From Haematococcus lacustris (lineage: Eukaryota; Chlorophyta; Chlorophyceae; Chlamydomonadales; Haematococcaceae), in contig JASKMD010000026.1 of NCBI GenBank assembly GCA_030144725.1, forward strand, positions 12,515,407-12,579,406: a stretch of 64,000 nt of DNA, given 5' to 3'. The first letter of the stretch is position 1; the number at the start of each line of letters is the position of its first letter. The notes under the pieces were generated by a model that saw only the letters and a program-made list of their open reading frames with translations, made no database searches and was not told the origin of the DNA. Of this stretch, positions 15,001 to 25,726 are shown one piece after another. The position numbers and the translations under genes were made by a program.

Positions 15001-18000
15001 TGTAGTTGTGGGTGCTACTAAGCTCAATACCCAGCTGTGGTTGCCGGGACAGTCTGGGTTGCAGCCATCGGCAACTGCAGCAAGGGGCTTGAAGAGGTTG
15101 GCATGGAGGAGTGCGGCAGGTGGTGCGGTTGGTTGCTTGTCTGTGGCTCGCAGGGCGTGTTGCTAGTGTTGGGCCAGGACGACACTAGTTGGAATAACAT
15201 GAAGAAGTTCCTGGGCGCCAAGGCTGTGAAGGACGAGATCGTGAACTACGATGCCAACAAGATCACCCCAGAGATGCGCGCCAAAGTCAACAAGCTGCTG
15301 TCTGTCAAGGGCAACAGCTTCGAGCACGCGGTGATCCATCGCGTCAGCGTGGCAGCCTCGCCACTGGCTGCCTGGGTCAAGGCCAATGTCCAGTACAGCA
15401 AGGTGTGACCACGCAACTTCACAGCTCCTTAGCAAGTCTCGCGTCAAACTACCTTTGCGTTGCTGCATCAGGGCTGTTGACTACGCGCTACTCGCATTAC
15501 TGCGACCTAAACCCGGCGAGCCGGATGTGCGCAGGTGTTGGAGCGTGTGGCTCCCTTGCAGTCGGAGCTGCAGGGACTTGTGGATTCGCTGAAGCAGAGC
15601 GCTGCGCTCATCGTCCAGTACGAGGCCGAGCTTGTCGAGTGCGACACAGCCGTCGCGGCGCTGAAGACGGACTTCGCCAAGCGCACATCGGAAGCCGAGA
15701 CCCTGCGAGTCAGCGTGGAGAAGGCGGACGGCATCCTGCAGTCAGCGCGCAACCTTTTGGACAAGCTCTCGGGCGAAAAGGGGCGATGGGTAAAGCAAGT
15801 GAGTCCAAAACATGTGCTCGCACCGCTGTTTGTTTGCTTGTCGCTTGCTTTTCAATCCCAGGTTGCTCTTGGGCATAGCCAAGCAGCCACCACAGGCTGA
15901 AGGCCACAGCATCGCCAAAAGTGATTTTATCCTTGCTGGATGACAGGTTGGCACCCTGGAAGAGGAGCTGGTGTCAGCGCCTATGGCTGCCTTGCTCACC
16001 TCCGCTTTCATAACGTGAGTCCTGGATGCCTCAGCCCAGTAGCCAGCCAACCTAGGGAGGCAGTCAAACCGCAGTAGAATGCCTCAGCTGAGTGCAGCAG
16101 GGGCCTTTGACTTCTGCATCAGCCGTCATCCCATTTCGAAAGGACGTGGTCATGAAGATTCCAAACCAATACTCACATTTATTCCTGCGAAGCATGTGCA
16201 GCTTGACAGCCCAGTTGTGGCGCTGGCAATGCCTTGCATGAGACTGCCCGGCATGTCTCAATATCTTGTCTCCATCTCATGTGTGCACCTACTTGCCAGG
16301 GTTTCCTAATGACTGCTGGCCAGCATTCCCTAACCTACTTTCCTTAGCCCTCACACTTGTGCGTGACCCCTGGCCTTCCCTGCGCAGCTACCTGCCCAGC
16401 AAACCAGAAGACGTGCGGTCGTCCATGCAGCAGCACTGGGGCAGCCATCTGGCCCTCCCTGACTACAGCTTCACACGCTTCATGAGCAGCGAGAGTCAGA
16501 TGCTGCAGTGGAAGGCAGAGGGGCTTCCGGCAGACACCTTGAGCATGCAGAACGCGGTGGTCATCCTGAACTCCGCCCCGCTGGCGCCCCTCATCATTGA
16601 CCCGTCCACTCAGGTACTGGGAGAGGATGGCTTCACCGGCCTGTGCTGGGCGCAAAGTATGAGGCGTGCTGGTGGCTCTGCTGCTGATGCTGCAGCTATG
16701 TTTCACGGCCATTGCCATGCCATGCCTGATGCCAGCTGGCAGCATTAATGACAGGAAATCAAGCAGAGCCAGCCAGGGTCAGCAAAAGATGGGCTGCTTC
16801 CCAGAGACAGCCTGATCTACAGTGTATCAGTGAAGGTGTGTTGTGCATCGGTCCCTGCGTAGCTGCCCACCAGGCCTGGCGCAGCAGACGGGAAGCTTTC
16901 GCAGGGATGCGCAGCCAGTCATACTCAGCCAAGCGCAGCCATACACCCCGACTTACACCCCGACCGTGCGGGCGCAGGCTTCTGAGTGGCTCGCCGCGCA
17001 CCTTCGGATCGACACTCCATCCCTGGAGGTGACAACCCTGCACGAGCCGCGGTTCGCGAACACATTGGAGTTGGCAGTACGGTTCGGAAAGACGCTGATT
17101 GTGGGCGAGGTCGACCGTTTGGAGCCGCTGCTGGTGCCACTGCTGCGCCGCGACTTGGAGCGTCAAGGACCCCGCTTCGTAGTCGCGCTAGGCGACAAGA
17201 TGGTGGACTACAACGACACGTTCAGGTCAGCGCGGGGTCAAACAGCCGTCCATGTGCACCCACCGTGCCTATCCCCTGCAGCCTCACCAATGACGCACCA
17301 CTGCTACTGCCACTGCTGCTTGGGCATGGTTCAATGGTGTGACCCTGCTACGGTTTTACCACAACCGCGTTGGCCTGCTGCTGCCAGGGTGACAAGGAGA
17401 GGTAACAGCAGCAGGCACCCAGCCCTATGGCCACTGCTGGCTCCGCTGCTGTTGTGCGACACCTTGGGCTGCCACTGTTGCTGCCGGCAATGCTGCTGCT
17501 GTTGTTGCGGCTCCAGGCTGTACTTGGTGACCCGCAACCCAGACCCCTACCTGCCCCCTGACGTGCGCTCCCTGGTGGCCGTCACCAACTTCACCGTCAC
17601 TCGCTCAGGCCTGGAAGGTGAGCTGGCCCAGACCCTGACATGCCCTGGCTCCACCCTGGCCTTGGCTGCACAGACATGAAGAGCTTCATCTTCATCTCTG
17701 ACCCCTGCAGCTCACCTTCATCTCTGACCCCTGCAGTGGCCACTCCCTGAGCCTCCATGTGGTGTACTGCTCCCCTGCACAGGGCAGCTGCTGGGCCTGA
17801 CGCTGCAGCGGGAGCAGCCTGAGTTGGAGGAGAAGAAGAGCGGGCTGTTGCGGCAGGAGGAGGAGCTGAAGGTGCAGCTGGCTGAGTTGGAGCGCTCGTT
17901 GCTGCAGACCCTGGCGACCAGCACAGGTGGGGAGGGATGGGGGGTGAGAGGGAGTGGGTGGTGGAGAAGGTGTGGGGGAGTGAGATAGGGCGGAGGGGTG

Positions 18001-21000
18001 GTGCAGTGAGGTTAGAACAATGCTCCTGTTGTCCTTACTTGATCTGTTCTTGTTCAGGTAACCTCTTGGACAACAAGGAGCTGCTGGACAGCCTGACGGC
18101 AGCCAAGACTAAAAGCGCCACCATTGCGTCCTCGTTGGACACCTCCAGGGAACTGCAAGCGTCCCTGGACAGTCAACGAGAGGTGAGCTGGCAGTCATCT
18201 GCTAACGGGAGCGTGGTTGCTTGGCTTCAACCCATGTAGCGCGTTCCTCCACCCCAACTGCTACTGGGCTACTGGGCTACCGGCCTTTACTGAACATAGC
18301 GCTCGCTGTCGTCAAAATCCAGGTGTACCGCCCCGTGGCCCAGCGGGGCTCGTCGATGTACTTCCTTATGCGCGATTTATCAGCGCTGAACCACATGTAT
18401 CAATTCAGCCTGGGCGTGTTTCTGGCTCTGTTCCGTCGCGCCCTCGACCAAGACGCGGGGAGCGGCGGCAACGTCACCGCGCGCATTGCAGTCCTGTCGG
18501 ACGCGCTGATCGAGCTGGTGTTTGGCTACGTGTCACGGTCGCTCTTCAACGCGGACCGGCTCACCTTCGCAATGCACATGGCACGGCACCTGCTGCCAGC
18601 GGGGGCCATCAAGCCGGAAGAGTGGCTGTTCTACCTTGGTGCGTGCACCTGGCATATCCAGTATAGAAGTACATTGTTGTTTGTTCCGCGGCTTAACTTA
18701 CCCTGGTCTCCCTGTGAGTTGTGCTTGCAGGCAAACCCAGTGTGGACGCGTCCGCCGGTGGAGCTGCTGCGCGCCCGTCTTGGGTCCGGGATGAAATGGC
18801 AGCGGCCTGGTCCTTGCTGGCGGCAAACTTCCCAAAACTTATGTCCGGCGCGGACCTATCCGACGGGGCCATGTGGGGCAGCTGGGTCAGCGGCAACGCG
18901 GCTGGCTCCGACGGCGGGGCGGGCACAGATGGTTTCGCGTTACCACAGCGCATCGCCAACAAGGTCTCGCCTTTCCAGACGCTGCTGCTGGTCCAGGCGT
19001 TCCGGCCGGACAAGCTGCAGTCCGCGATGACCGCGTTCGCATGCAGCTCGCTGAACGTGAAGGGTGTTTCGCCACCCTCGACCTCGCTGCGCGCGTTGAT
19101 TGAGGCGGAGAGCTCTGCTACGCAGCCCATCCTCCTGCTCACCACCCCAGGTGCCGACCCCTGCGCTGAGCTCGCTGAGTACGCTGCGACGGTCGTCGGC
19201 CGGGAGCGCTACCACGAGATCGCGATGGGGCAAGGGCAAGCCGAGCGCGCGCTAATCCTGCTGCGCGATTCAGCTCGCTCAGGCGACTGGTTGTGCCTCA
19301 AGAACCTGCACCTCGCCGTGTCATGGCTTGGGGTGCTAGAAAAAGAGTGCTACACGCTGCAAAAGAATGCTGGCTTTCGACTGTTCCTCACCAGCGAGCC
19401 ACATCCCCGCTTCCCCGCCACACTGCTGGAGGCTTCACTCAAGGTGGGAGCGGTGGGCCAGGAAGGTGCAGGGGTCACGAAGTGGGGTCCAAGAGGAGAG
19501 CAGGGAAGATGAAGGCAGTGATGGGCAGCTGGGCAGGCGGGCCAGCAGGCAATGAAAGGGTGGCAAAGGAGTGGCCCACGCATGAGGATGGCACCACACC
19601 CACACTCCTTGCACTCCCCACCCCACTCCTATCATTTTCATACAGGGATGTTGAGAGGTTAGGCTTTGTTCCTTGCACCCTCCCCTCTCAGGTCTTTGCA
19701 TGCCTTGGGATGCCACGGCACTGTGCTCCAACCTAACACATTGAGACCTCCATGGCTCTACATTACTTCTCAATGGCATAGAATGGCGGCAGGTGGTGAC
19801 AGGTGGCGACAGGTGGTGACAGATGCTCTACTAGCGGGGCAGCTAGGGTGAGGTTGAGCGTGGGGGCTGCCTCGCTGCTGTGACCCCACTCATCCCATTG
19901 CACCCTGGCCCCAGGTACCTGACTGCAGCTGGCTGTGTGCGCTCATGACCTCAGGTCACCTTTGAGGCTCCGCCCGGTCTGAAAAAGAACCTGCAGCGCA
20001 CCTACGAGGGCTGGGACACGGAGTGGGTGGCTGCAGGGTCGCCCCTCCGTGCCCAGCTGCTGTTTGTGCTGGCCTGGTTCCATGCCGTGGTTCAGGAGCG
20101 ACGCACTTATATACCACAGGCAAGCCAGTTTGAGTAGACACGCCCGTGCCAGCACTTGCACAACCAACACCCACACGACCACATAGCAGCTGCAGCAGAG
20201 GCAGCAGCTATACAGCAGCAGCAGCAGCAGCAGCAGCAGTAGCCCCAGGCATCACTGACTGCAGGTGTTACTATTTGCAGGGCTGGTCCAAGTTCTACGA
20301 GTTCAGCACCGCGGACTTGCGCAGCGGAGCGGACGTCATTGGCTTGGCTACACGAGCAGCCTCAGCCGGCAAGGGGGCCGCCGCAGGCTCCGTGCAGTGG
20401 TCACTGCTGCATGGGCTACTGGAAAATGCCATCTACGGGGGCAGGGTGGACAATGTGTTTGACGTCAAGGTGGGAGTATCACAAGGGGCAAGGTTTACAG
20501 GGCCAGAGCCTCAGGGGCAACCCAGCTTGTGAACGGTTCCTGCCACAATGGCTGTTGGGTGGGCATTATGCGAGCGGTTCATGCAAACTGTCTCCTCAGC
20601 CACACATGCTGGCCTGGCCCTTGTGTGTCAAAGAGGTGCTTTTCGCTGTTCACTGCTTCTTGCACAGCACAGTTGACAAACCCAGCAGGCTCACAGGGCT
20701 TGATACGGAGCCCATGCCCGAGTGTCCGCAGGTGCTACGCACCTACCTGCGGCAGTACTTTAACCCGCAAGTGGTTGGAGCAGGCGGCGGCAAGGTGCGC
20801 CCACTGCCCGGCTGCCGTGCCGTTGTGCCGAGCTCGACTCACCGGCAGGACTACGTGCAAGTCGTGTCCGCACTACCCGAAACAGACGTCCCCGCGCTCT
20901 TCTCGCTGCCGGCCAACATCGGGCGAGCTGCGCAGCAGGGCTACAGCGAGCGAGTGGTTGCGTCGTTGAAAGCGATGAGCGTATCGCGGAATGCTGCTGC

Positions 21001-23090
21001 GGGCTTCAACCGCACGGAGTGGCAGGCGGCGCTGGGGCCGCTCTTGAGGCTGTGGGACACACTGATGGCTAGCGCAGGTGCGGGAGCTGCTTAATGGGAG
21101 CCATGACCCAGCTCTTTGCATGCCCGTGCTGATTTAAACGATCACGCAGTATCCCTGCTCCTTGCTCACTGCTAGCCCAATTGCTGCATCAAATGCTGCA
21201 TGCCTAGATGTGCTGGGGAACAGTCCCACTGCATGGCACCCAATCCCAAAGGCGCCTCAGCCACATGCAAATGCACAGCCCAGCCCACACCACATCAGAC
21301 TAAGTAAGCTTGCCACACTCTCACCATAACAAGTAGCTGTTCCATACAGCCCGCTCCACGTCTCTTAGTCTTCCTGCCAAGCCCAGCATGTGGCAGAGAC
21401 CCCCGTCCCCTGACCCCGCACACCTCACTGGCATGAGTTGCTGCCATTTGGCTACCTTGTTTTACAGCGTGTCAGCGAGCAGCTCGGCCTGACCTGCCCT
21501 TACCTGGCCCGACTCCACCTAACCCCACCCCTGCCCTGCCACTGTCTGCCCTGTCCCTGCCTCTGCCTCCCCAGCGCCCCTGAAGGCAGCCGCCAAAGAC
21601 CTGCGCAAAGCTGGCACCCGCAAGGAGTCGGACACCGCCAGCCCAGTGGACAGCTTCGTGGCTCTGGAGAGGGCGGCAGCTGTAGCGCTGGTGGAAGCGG
21701 TAAACAGCACGTTGGCGGGGGTAGGCCGCGTGCTGCGGGGTCAGGATACCATCAACCCGCGGGTGCAGGTCAGTGCCCCTCAACCCAAACTCATCGCTGG
21801 GCTGCCTGCCCTGCTCTCTTCTTCATTATCCACCACTGCATGGCGCTGGCCAAGCAGGGTTGCTGTAGGGCAGGCATGTTAAGGGTTGCCACGTTGCCAT
21901 GGTTCAGGCTTGCTGAAGATGTTCTTGGGTTCTGCTCATCAATGCATGGAACTGTTTTTACGGTGGTGGTGTCTGGCGAGTGCACTGATGCTTATGGATG
22001 TGAAGAAGGTTGAAGGTGGGAGTGGGAGCCTCCTGATGCTCTCTGCTGCCTCCACTGCTGCTGCTACTGCCGTTGACAGCTCTGCAATTCCACCCTATGT
22101 AGCACCTGGCTGGCGGCCGCCGTCGCGACCCATGCTGGCCGAGCGAGGCTTTAGAGCAGGGGTGCAATGCTTTTGGACAGCCGCGAGTAGTCACATGTGC
22201 TTCGTCGACGCCCTGCAATTGCTCATCTGCAGAAAGAGGGCGGCGCGCTGCTCGCCGATACAGTGCCTGGCAGCTGGGACGCGCTGTGGGAGGGCCCGGC
22301 ATCGCCCACCGACTTCATCCGAGCCGTAGTATCGCGCGCACTTGCCATCGAACAGTGGTGGTCCAAGTGCGTGTCGGGCAGCCTGCTGAGTTCAGGGCCG
22401 CTGGACCTGGCGCACCTTCTGCGACCGGGCACATTCCTAAACGCGTTGCGCCAGCAGACTGCGCGCGCTGCTAAGATGCCACTTGACGAATTGAAGCTCG
22501 CTACATGCTGGAGCGCGGACCACTTGCCGAAAGGGTCGGTGCAGGTGCGCGGCTTTGATTAGTTAGCTGGAGTGTTCCTTGCTTTGCGCAGAACAGTCAC
22601 CTCGGTGCCTCGCTTGTCGCATGTGCAGGTTGGTGGGCTGCTCATCCAAGGCGCTTCCTTCGATGGCACTCGACTCAGCAACGTTACGCAGGCGAGTGCC
22701 CGCCCGCCTGGGCTTCCCACACATCCGATGTGGATTGGTCACACAGATGGCAGGGACATTACCATCCAGAATAAGCATCTCAGGCCTCCAACGGTCGAGA
22801 GAGCCCTGGCGGATGTCAAAGGTAGCCATGGATTTGGGCAATGGTGTGGGCATGTTGCTTGCTTGCCCATGCAGGATGCTCCTACTTCCAAGATAATCCC
22901 TCCCATGACCCTGGCATGGCTGCCCAAGTCCGCAGCCTTGCCCTACACCAACTTCATCCCCACGCCGTTGTATGCCACTCACGACAGGGCAAAGGTGCTC
23001 GCAGAGGTGCAGCTCCCGCTGGCCCCAGGAGCTGACGAAGATGCAGCAGCCCTGACTCTGGCTGGTCTGGCCCTGTTCCTGGCTGCTTAA
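1..23090 (+). CDS. DHC1b: IFT (cytoplasmic dynein-2) heavy chain, partial, 5' end outside window
   Basis: This is the motor heavy chain that drives retrograde intraflagellar transport along axonemal microtubules. About 45 exons can be followed. The first recognisable coding is near 200-241 (end of linker, reading [11 protein letters not shown]) and the last exon is 22875-23090, ending in TAA. Six AAA modules, a coiled-coil stalk with a microtubule-binding tip and a C-terminal domain occur in the order usual for dyneins. The AAA1 P-loop reads [15 protein letters not shown] and is followed by FNCDE and [13 protein letters not shown], the dynein-2 rather than the axonemal version of these motifs. 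The AAA4 P-loop has Arg in place of Lys, also typical of dynein-2. The N-terminal tail lies upstream of the window. Introns carry microsatellites. Identification is by family motifs remembered, not by a search; some small exons between the clear blocks are not placed. Confidence 0.93.
571..629. repeat. 14-bp tandem repeat in DHC1b intron
   Basis: About four copies of CCTGCAGCACCTGG occur head to tail in the intron before the first well-defined AAA1 exon. Confidence 0.85.
866..3007 (+). other. DHC1b: DHC1b linker end and AAA1 (main ATPase) exons
   Basis: Exons read here are 866-988 ([20 protein letters not shown]), 1505-1600 (Walker A GPAGTGKT), 1876-2034 (FNCDE; Walker B region [11 protein letters not shown]), 2185-2281 (IFVTLNPAG), 2391-2445, 2559-2795 and 2830-3007. 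Phases join correctly. AAA1 is the main hydrolysis site in dyneins, and its Walker A lysine and Walker B acidic residues are present, so this module looks catalytically intact. Exon 2559 is chosen over an upstream AG at 2523 because it gives LFR followed by [14 protein letters not shown], matching the family. Confidence 0.9.
3173..5467 (+). other. DHC1b: DHC1b AAA2 exons
   Basis: Exon 3173-3433 carries the second P-loop ([16 protein letters not shown]). Later exons near 3649-3779 ([15 protein letters not shown] and [11 protein letters not shown]), 4075-4182 ([20 protein letters not shown]), 4332-4460 ([16 protein letters not shown], the conserved sensor segment), 4900-4986 and 5329-5467 complete the module. 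In dyneins AAA2 binds nucleotide structurally. The introns between are 100-400 bp and contain no other gene. Confidence 0.88.
6012..9271 (+). other. DHC1b: DHC1b AAA3 exons
   Basis: The exon ending near 6249 ([20 protein letters not shown]) splices to about 6415-6643, which starts with [20 protein letters not shown], a full Walker A. It continues through [17 protein letters not shown] and [11 protein letters not shown] (Walker B region). Exons near 7023-7135 ([20 protein letters not shown]), 7558-7699, about 8140-8200, 8616-8702 and 9124-9271 follow. AAA3 is the regulatory ATPase of dyneins. The intron between 7135 and 7558 holds a GGGCA pentanucleotide array. Confidence 0.88.
7433..7520. repeat. 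GGGCA pentanucleotide microsatellite
   Basis: A nearly perfect run of about 17 GGCAG units lies inside a DHC1b intron. It is open in all frames and produces spurious ORFs on both strands. Confidence 0.97.
9897..13241 (+). other. DHC1b: DHC1b AAA4 exons with Arg-substituted P-loop
   Basis: Exons are near 9897-10015, 10223-10374 ([20 protein letters not shown]), 10682-10771, 11100-11283, 11884-12046, possibly 12650-12730 (Lys-rich [11 protein letters not shown]) and 13111-13241. The P-loop has GRRS where a canonical loop has GK(S/T). The dynein-2 family is known to carry Arg here, so this is a family trait rather than damage. Confidence 0.87.
13894..15799 (+). other. DHC1b: DHC1b stalk coiled coil and microtubule-binding domain
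   Basis: Exons 13894-14061 and 14518-14733 form coiled-coil 1, rich in Lys/Glu heptads and ending in [16 protein letters not shown]. Exon 15154-15402 is the globular microtubule-binding tip, opening [20 protein letters not shown]. Exon 15536-15799 forms coiled-coil 2 ([20 protein letters not shown]). This arrangement is diagnostic of dynein heavy chains and occupies the expected place between AAA4 and AAA5. Confidence 0.9.
15949..20119 (+). other. DHC1b: DHC1b AAA5 and AAA6 exons
   Basis: AAA5 covers exons near 15949-16014, 16389-16613 ([28 protein letters not shown]), 16978-17226 ([19 protein letters not shown]) and 17518-17619 ([16 protein letters not shown]). The helical linker follows in 17784-17925 and 18058-18182. 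AAA6 covers 18323-18640, 18731-19443 (one long exon; [18 protein letters not shown]) and 19955-20119 ([20 protein letters not shown]). Confidence 0.88.
20281..23090 (+). other. DHC1b: DHC1b C-terminal domain and stop
   Basis: Exons near 20281-20469 ([20 protein letters not shown]), 20732-21077, 21574-21768, 22233-22544 ([20 protein letters not shown]), 22629-22691 ([18 protein letters not shown]) and 22875-23090 form the C-terminal domain of dynein-2. The protein ends LALFLAA then TAA. The exon ending at 22691 appears to use a GC donor (CAG then GCGAGT), since this gives the in-frame join to [18 protein letters not shown]. Confidence 0.88.
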
Positions 23091-23329
23091 ACCTGCGCAC
23101 CAGCATCAAGCAATGCTACCTAGCCTATCCGGGGCGCCTGATCACCACCCTCTACAATCACATGACCATCACCTCCTGTGAGCGGACCCCTGCTCGTGTT
23201 ACACAGGTAGCCGGGCTGGTCAGCAGCAGCCTTGCATAATCCAACGAACGCGGCGGTGTTGTTCGTTGCCCGCTGGGCTGATGAGGGAGGGCTGCCCTGC
23301 CGTGAGGGAGGAGCAGCACTGGCACCGTG

Positions 23330-23462
23330 ACATCCACTGACACGCGGCGAAATGGTCAACATGTATTAATAAAATGGATGTGGAGTGATGGATGATGGAT
23401 GTGGAGCGTTGAATTAGATGGATGAGGAGCGTTGGATTAAATGGATGTGGAGCGTTGGAAAA
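23330..23462. repeat. 22-bp minisatellite (ATGGATGTGGAGCGTTGG type)
   Basis: Degenerate tandem copies of a unit containing ATGGATGTGGAGCGTTGG lie downstream of the DHC1b stop and directly before the Fanzor-like element. The remaining sequence from 23091 to 23330 is probably DHC1b 3' UTR; no other gene is visible there. Confidence 0.7.
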
Positions 23463-23700
23463 GATAAATGGGTGTGAAGTTACAGCACAAACAAAACTCA
23501 TTCAACAAGGAACAACATGTCGGCCTGTGGGTAATCTCACTCAGCTACTACAAACATGTTGTAGCATCCTCGGTCGCACCCTTGATGACTGCAAACCCCA
23601 CTCTGGTGGCACTTTCCCGGGACAGACCACTGGGCTCCTCATCAAAACTAACAGCATTATGCTTTTGTAAGGCTGACAGCCTGTGTGAAACTACTGGACC

Positions 23701-25523
23701 CTATGCATTGTTGCGGGCCCGGCCATTAATGCCCCGCCGGTACTCTACAGCCCGGTGCAACCACTGCCTGCCCTTGGGCAGCCGGTCATTGACCAGCTTG
23801 TAGCGCTGCTGGTACTCCTTGCCAACGGGGGGCAGAGCCTCCAAGCCCTCATAGCGGCACAGCTCTATGGGGCGCTGCCTGCTCTCCCCAATGCGCTGCA
23901 AGTTCAGGCACCCGTTGGTGTCCCGGTCCAGCCACCTGCCCCCTGGGGGGGCCTGGGGTGGTGGGGCTGGGCCAGGTGCTGCAGGGAGGGGCTGGGCCTG
24001 GGCTGGGGGCGGGGGGGGGGGCTGGGCAGGGGCAGGGGGGGGGGGGCTGGGCGGGGGCAGGGGGGTCCTGGGCAGGGGCAGGGGGAGGGGGGTCCTGGGC
24101 TGGGGGAGGGGGAGGGGGGGCCTGGGCTGGGGGAGGGAGCGGAGGGTTGGGCGGCGCCTGATGGCACCACGACAGGCTGTCAGCCTCAAACTCTAGCACT
24201 GTCAGATCTGTCATGCCTAGGTCAGTCAGCAGCCCATGCAGCACCCTGTCATCAATGACAAAGTAGCGGGCCCGCACCCCCACCATGGGGAGCATGGTGA
24301 AGGGGCGCGGGCAGGTGTCATTGGGTGTCTGCCAGCCCTCTAGGCTGCGGTTGACGAACAATGCATAGCGCACCCTCTTCTCTAAGGGCAGCCTGCCTGC
24401 CCCCCCTTTCCCTATAGAGTCCTGCCCCTCCCGCCACGTGGCCGGCAGTCCCAGAAGCCTCCTGTGCATGCGCACCTCTTCCTTCCACCTAGGCTGCCGC
24501 AGCTCACTGTTGGGTGGCAAGCGCCACTTGTGCTCCCTGTCAGGCAGGCTGTAGTCTAGGCGCCCTAGCACCAGCTGGGGGAACTGCTTCTTCATTGCCC
24601 GGCTAAACCCCCCCTCCACTACCCCAAACGCCTTGCACCACCAACTGATGAAGCGCCCCGGGTGCCGGTAGAACTCCTGGATGCTTGTGATGATCTTCGT
24701 TGCGTTGGCGTTGAGAGTGTTGAGGTCCCCCCGCGGGTGCACCTCATCCAGCTGCCTGAGCATGGCAACCAGCCATGCGTTGCTGGGCTGCTCAAACACG
24801 GCCACCTCACCGGGCAGCAGCCTGATGCCGTTGTGGTGGGGGCCACGCATCAGGTGCTCCAGCACACTGGCCTTGGTGAGCAGGTCCAGGGCATCCCTGA
24901 TCTGCACCAACAGCTGTGGGTCCCAGATGCCCAGCTGCACTGGGGGGGGTAGCTGGGCTGGGGCGGCTGCAGAGCGGGGGGAGGTGCGTGTAGCACGGCG
25001 GGGGTGAACATAGGGAGGGTAGGCTGGGTCAGTTGGGGGAGGGGGACCTGGGGCTGAACCTGCTGCTGGGTAGCCAGGAGTGGGCTGACCAAGGAAAGAT
25101 TGGAGCAACACTGACAGGCACAGGACTGCTGCCAGGACACACTGCTTGCTGCCCATGGTCATAAGCTTGTTGACCTCCGCCACAACAGCATCAACTTGCG
25201 CTGGGCTGAGATCAGGCCGGGCTACCTCCACAACGCCACGCAGGGCTGCCTTGATGACCTGGCGCCTCTCTGCAATGACTACCTTCACTGCCTGCCCCTG
25301 CTCCTGATCTTGCTGCCCACTGCCACTGGCACCTGCAGACACGGGAAGGCACAGCACACGCACAGCAGGACATGATGCACGGAGTCGCATTGTCGCGTGG
25401 CACACACTGCGTCGCGTCGTCAGTTAGCTTTGGGGAGGCCTAGCCCACCGTCAGGCTCTGCGGCTTACCGGCTGCACTCTGCGCGGGGGAGACGGGGCGC
25501 TTGCGTTTCCTCTTCGGGGGCAT
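23701..25523 (-). pseudogene. RuvC-III-containing Fanzor-like nuclease gene, frame broken
   Basis: Exon 1 (25469-25523) starts at the ATG at 25523 and reads MPPKRKRKRPVSPAQSAA, a basic nuclear-localisation-like start. It splices (GTAAGC...CTGCAG) in phase 1 to an exon beginning at 25332, which is open down to the Pro-rich tract at about 24150-23960. There the frame shifts. The other frame carries WLDRDTNGCLNLQRIGESRQ near 23875-23935 and ends RARNNA then TAG at 23701. RDxN..xN matches the third catalytic motif of TnpB/Fanzor RuvC domains, and related algal proteins carry DRDCNAALN-type versions. I see no clear RuvC-I, RuvC-II or zinc-finger segment: the region where they should lie is replaced by Pro/Gly-rich low complexity. 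It is therefore probably a decayed or internally deleted copy. The frame change could also be a hidden intron or homopolymer error. Confidence 0.55.
23960..24160. repeat. G-rich (Pro-coding on minus strand) low-complexity tract
   Basis: Degenerate [23 protein letters not shown] repeats with several homopolymers of 8-10 G. On the minus strand it codes Pro/Ala repeats in two frames. The reading frame of the Fanzor-like gene changes here. Confidence 0.9.
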
Positions 25524-25726
25524 CTCAGGGATTTAGTAACAATATCCAAGCGGACTGGCCGTGTTGGGGTGTGCATCAGGTCGCCATCGAACCGGAGTAC
25601 CGGCAACCGGAGTGCAGCGGAAGTGGGGTCCATTACACATACATGACATGGTGTTGTCCCCACAGTGGCCGAGCTGAACTTGACAGCTCCGTGACAGCCC
25701 CTTTCATCGGTGTGAAGTTACAGCAC

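Larger units (their letters stand above)
23489..25708 (-). mobile_element. Fanzor/TnpB-like element, copy 1
   Basis: The element spans a minus-strand coding region (23701-25523), a short 5' segment and a 212-bp non-coding 3' tail (23489-23700). It is bracketed by an identical 18-bp direct repeat, GGTGTGAAGTTACAGCAC, at 23471-23488 and 25709-25726; this could be a target-site duplication or part of the element ends. A second copy of its 3' part is at 53602-53990, so the unit is dispersed. Assignment rests on the C-terminal RuvC-III-like motif of its protein and is moderately sure; the boundaries are inferred. Confidence 0.6.

Noticed and set aside
25405..25405. GTG start of the 518-codon minus-strand ORF
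   Set aside because: An upstream ATG exon (25523) with an NLS and clean GTAAGC/CTGCAG splice sites explains the 5' end better; the codons before 25332 are intron.
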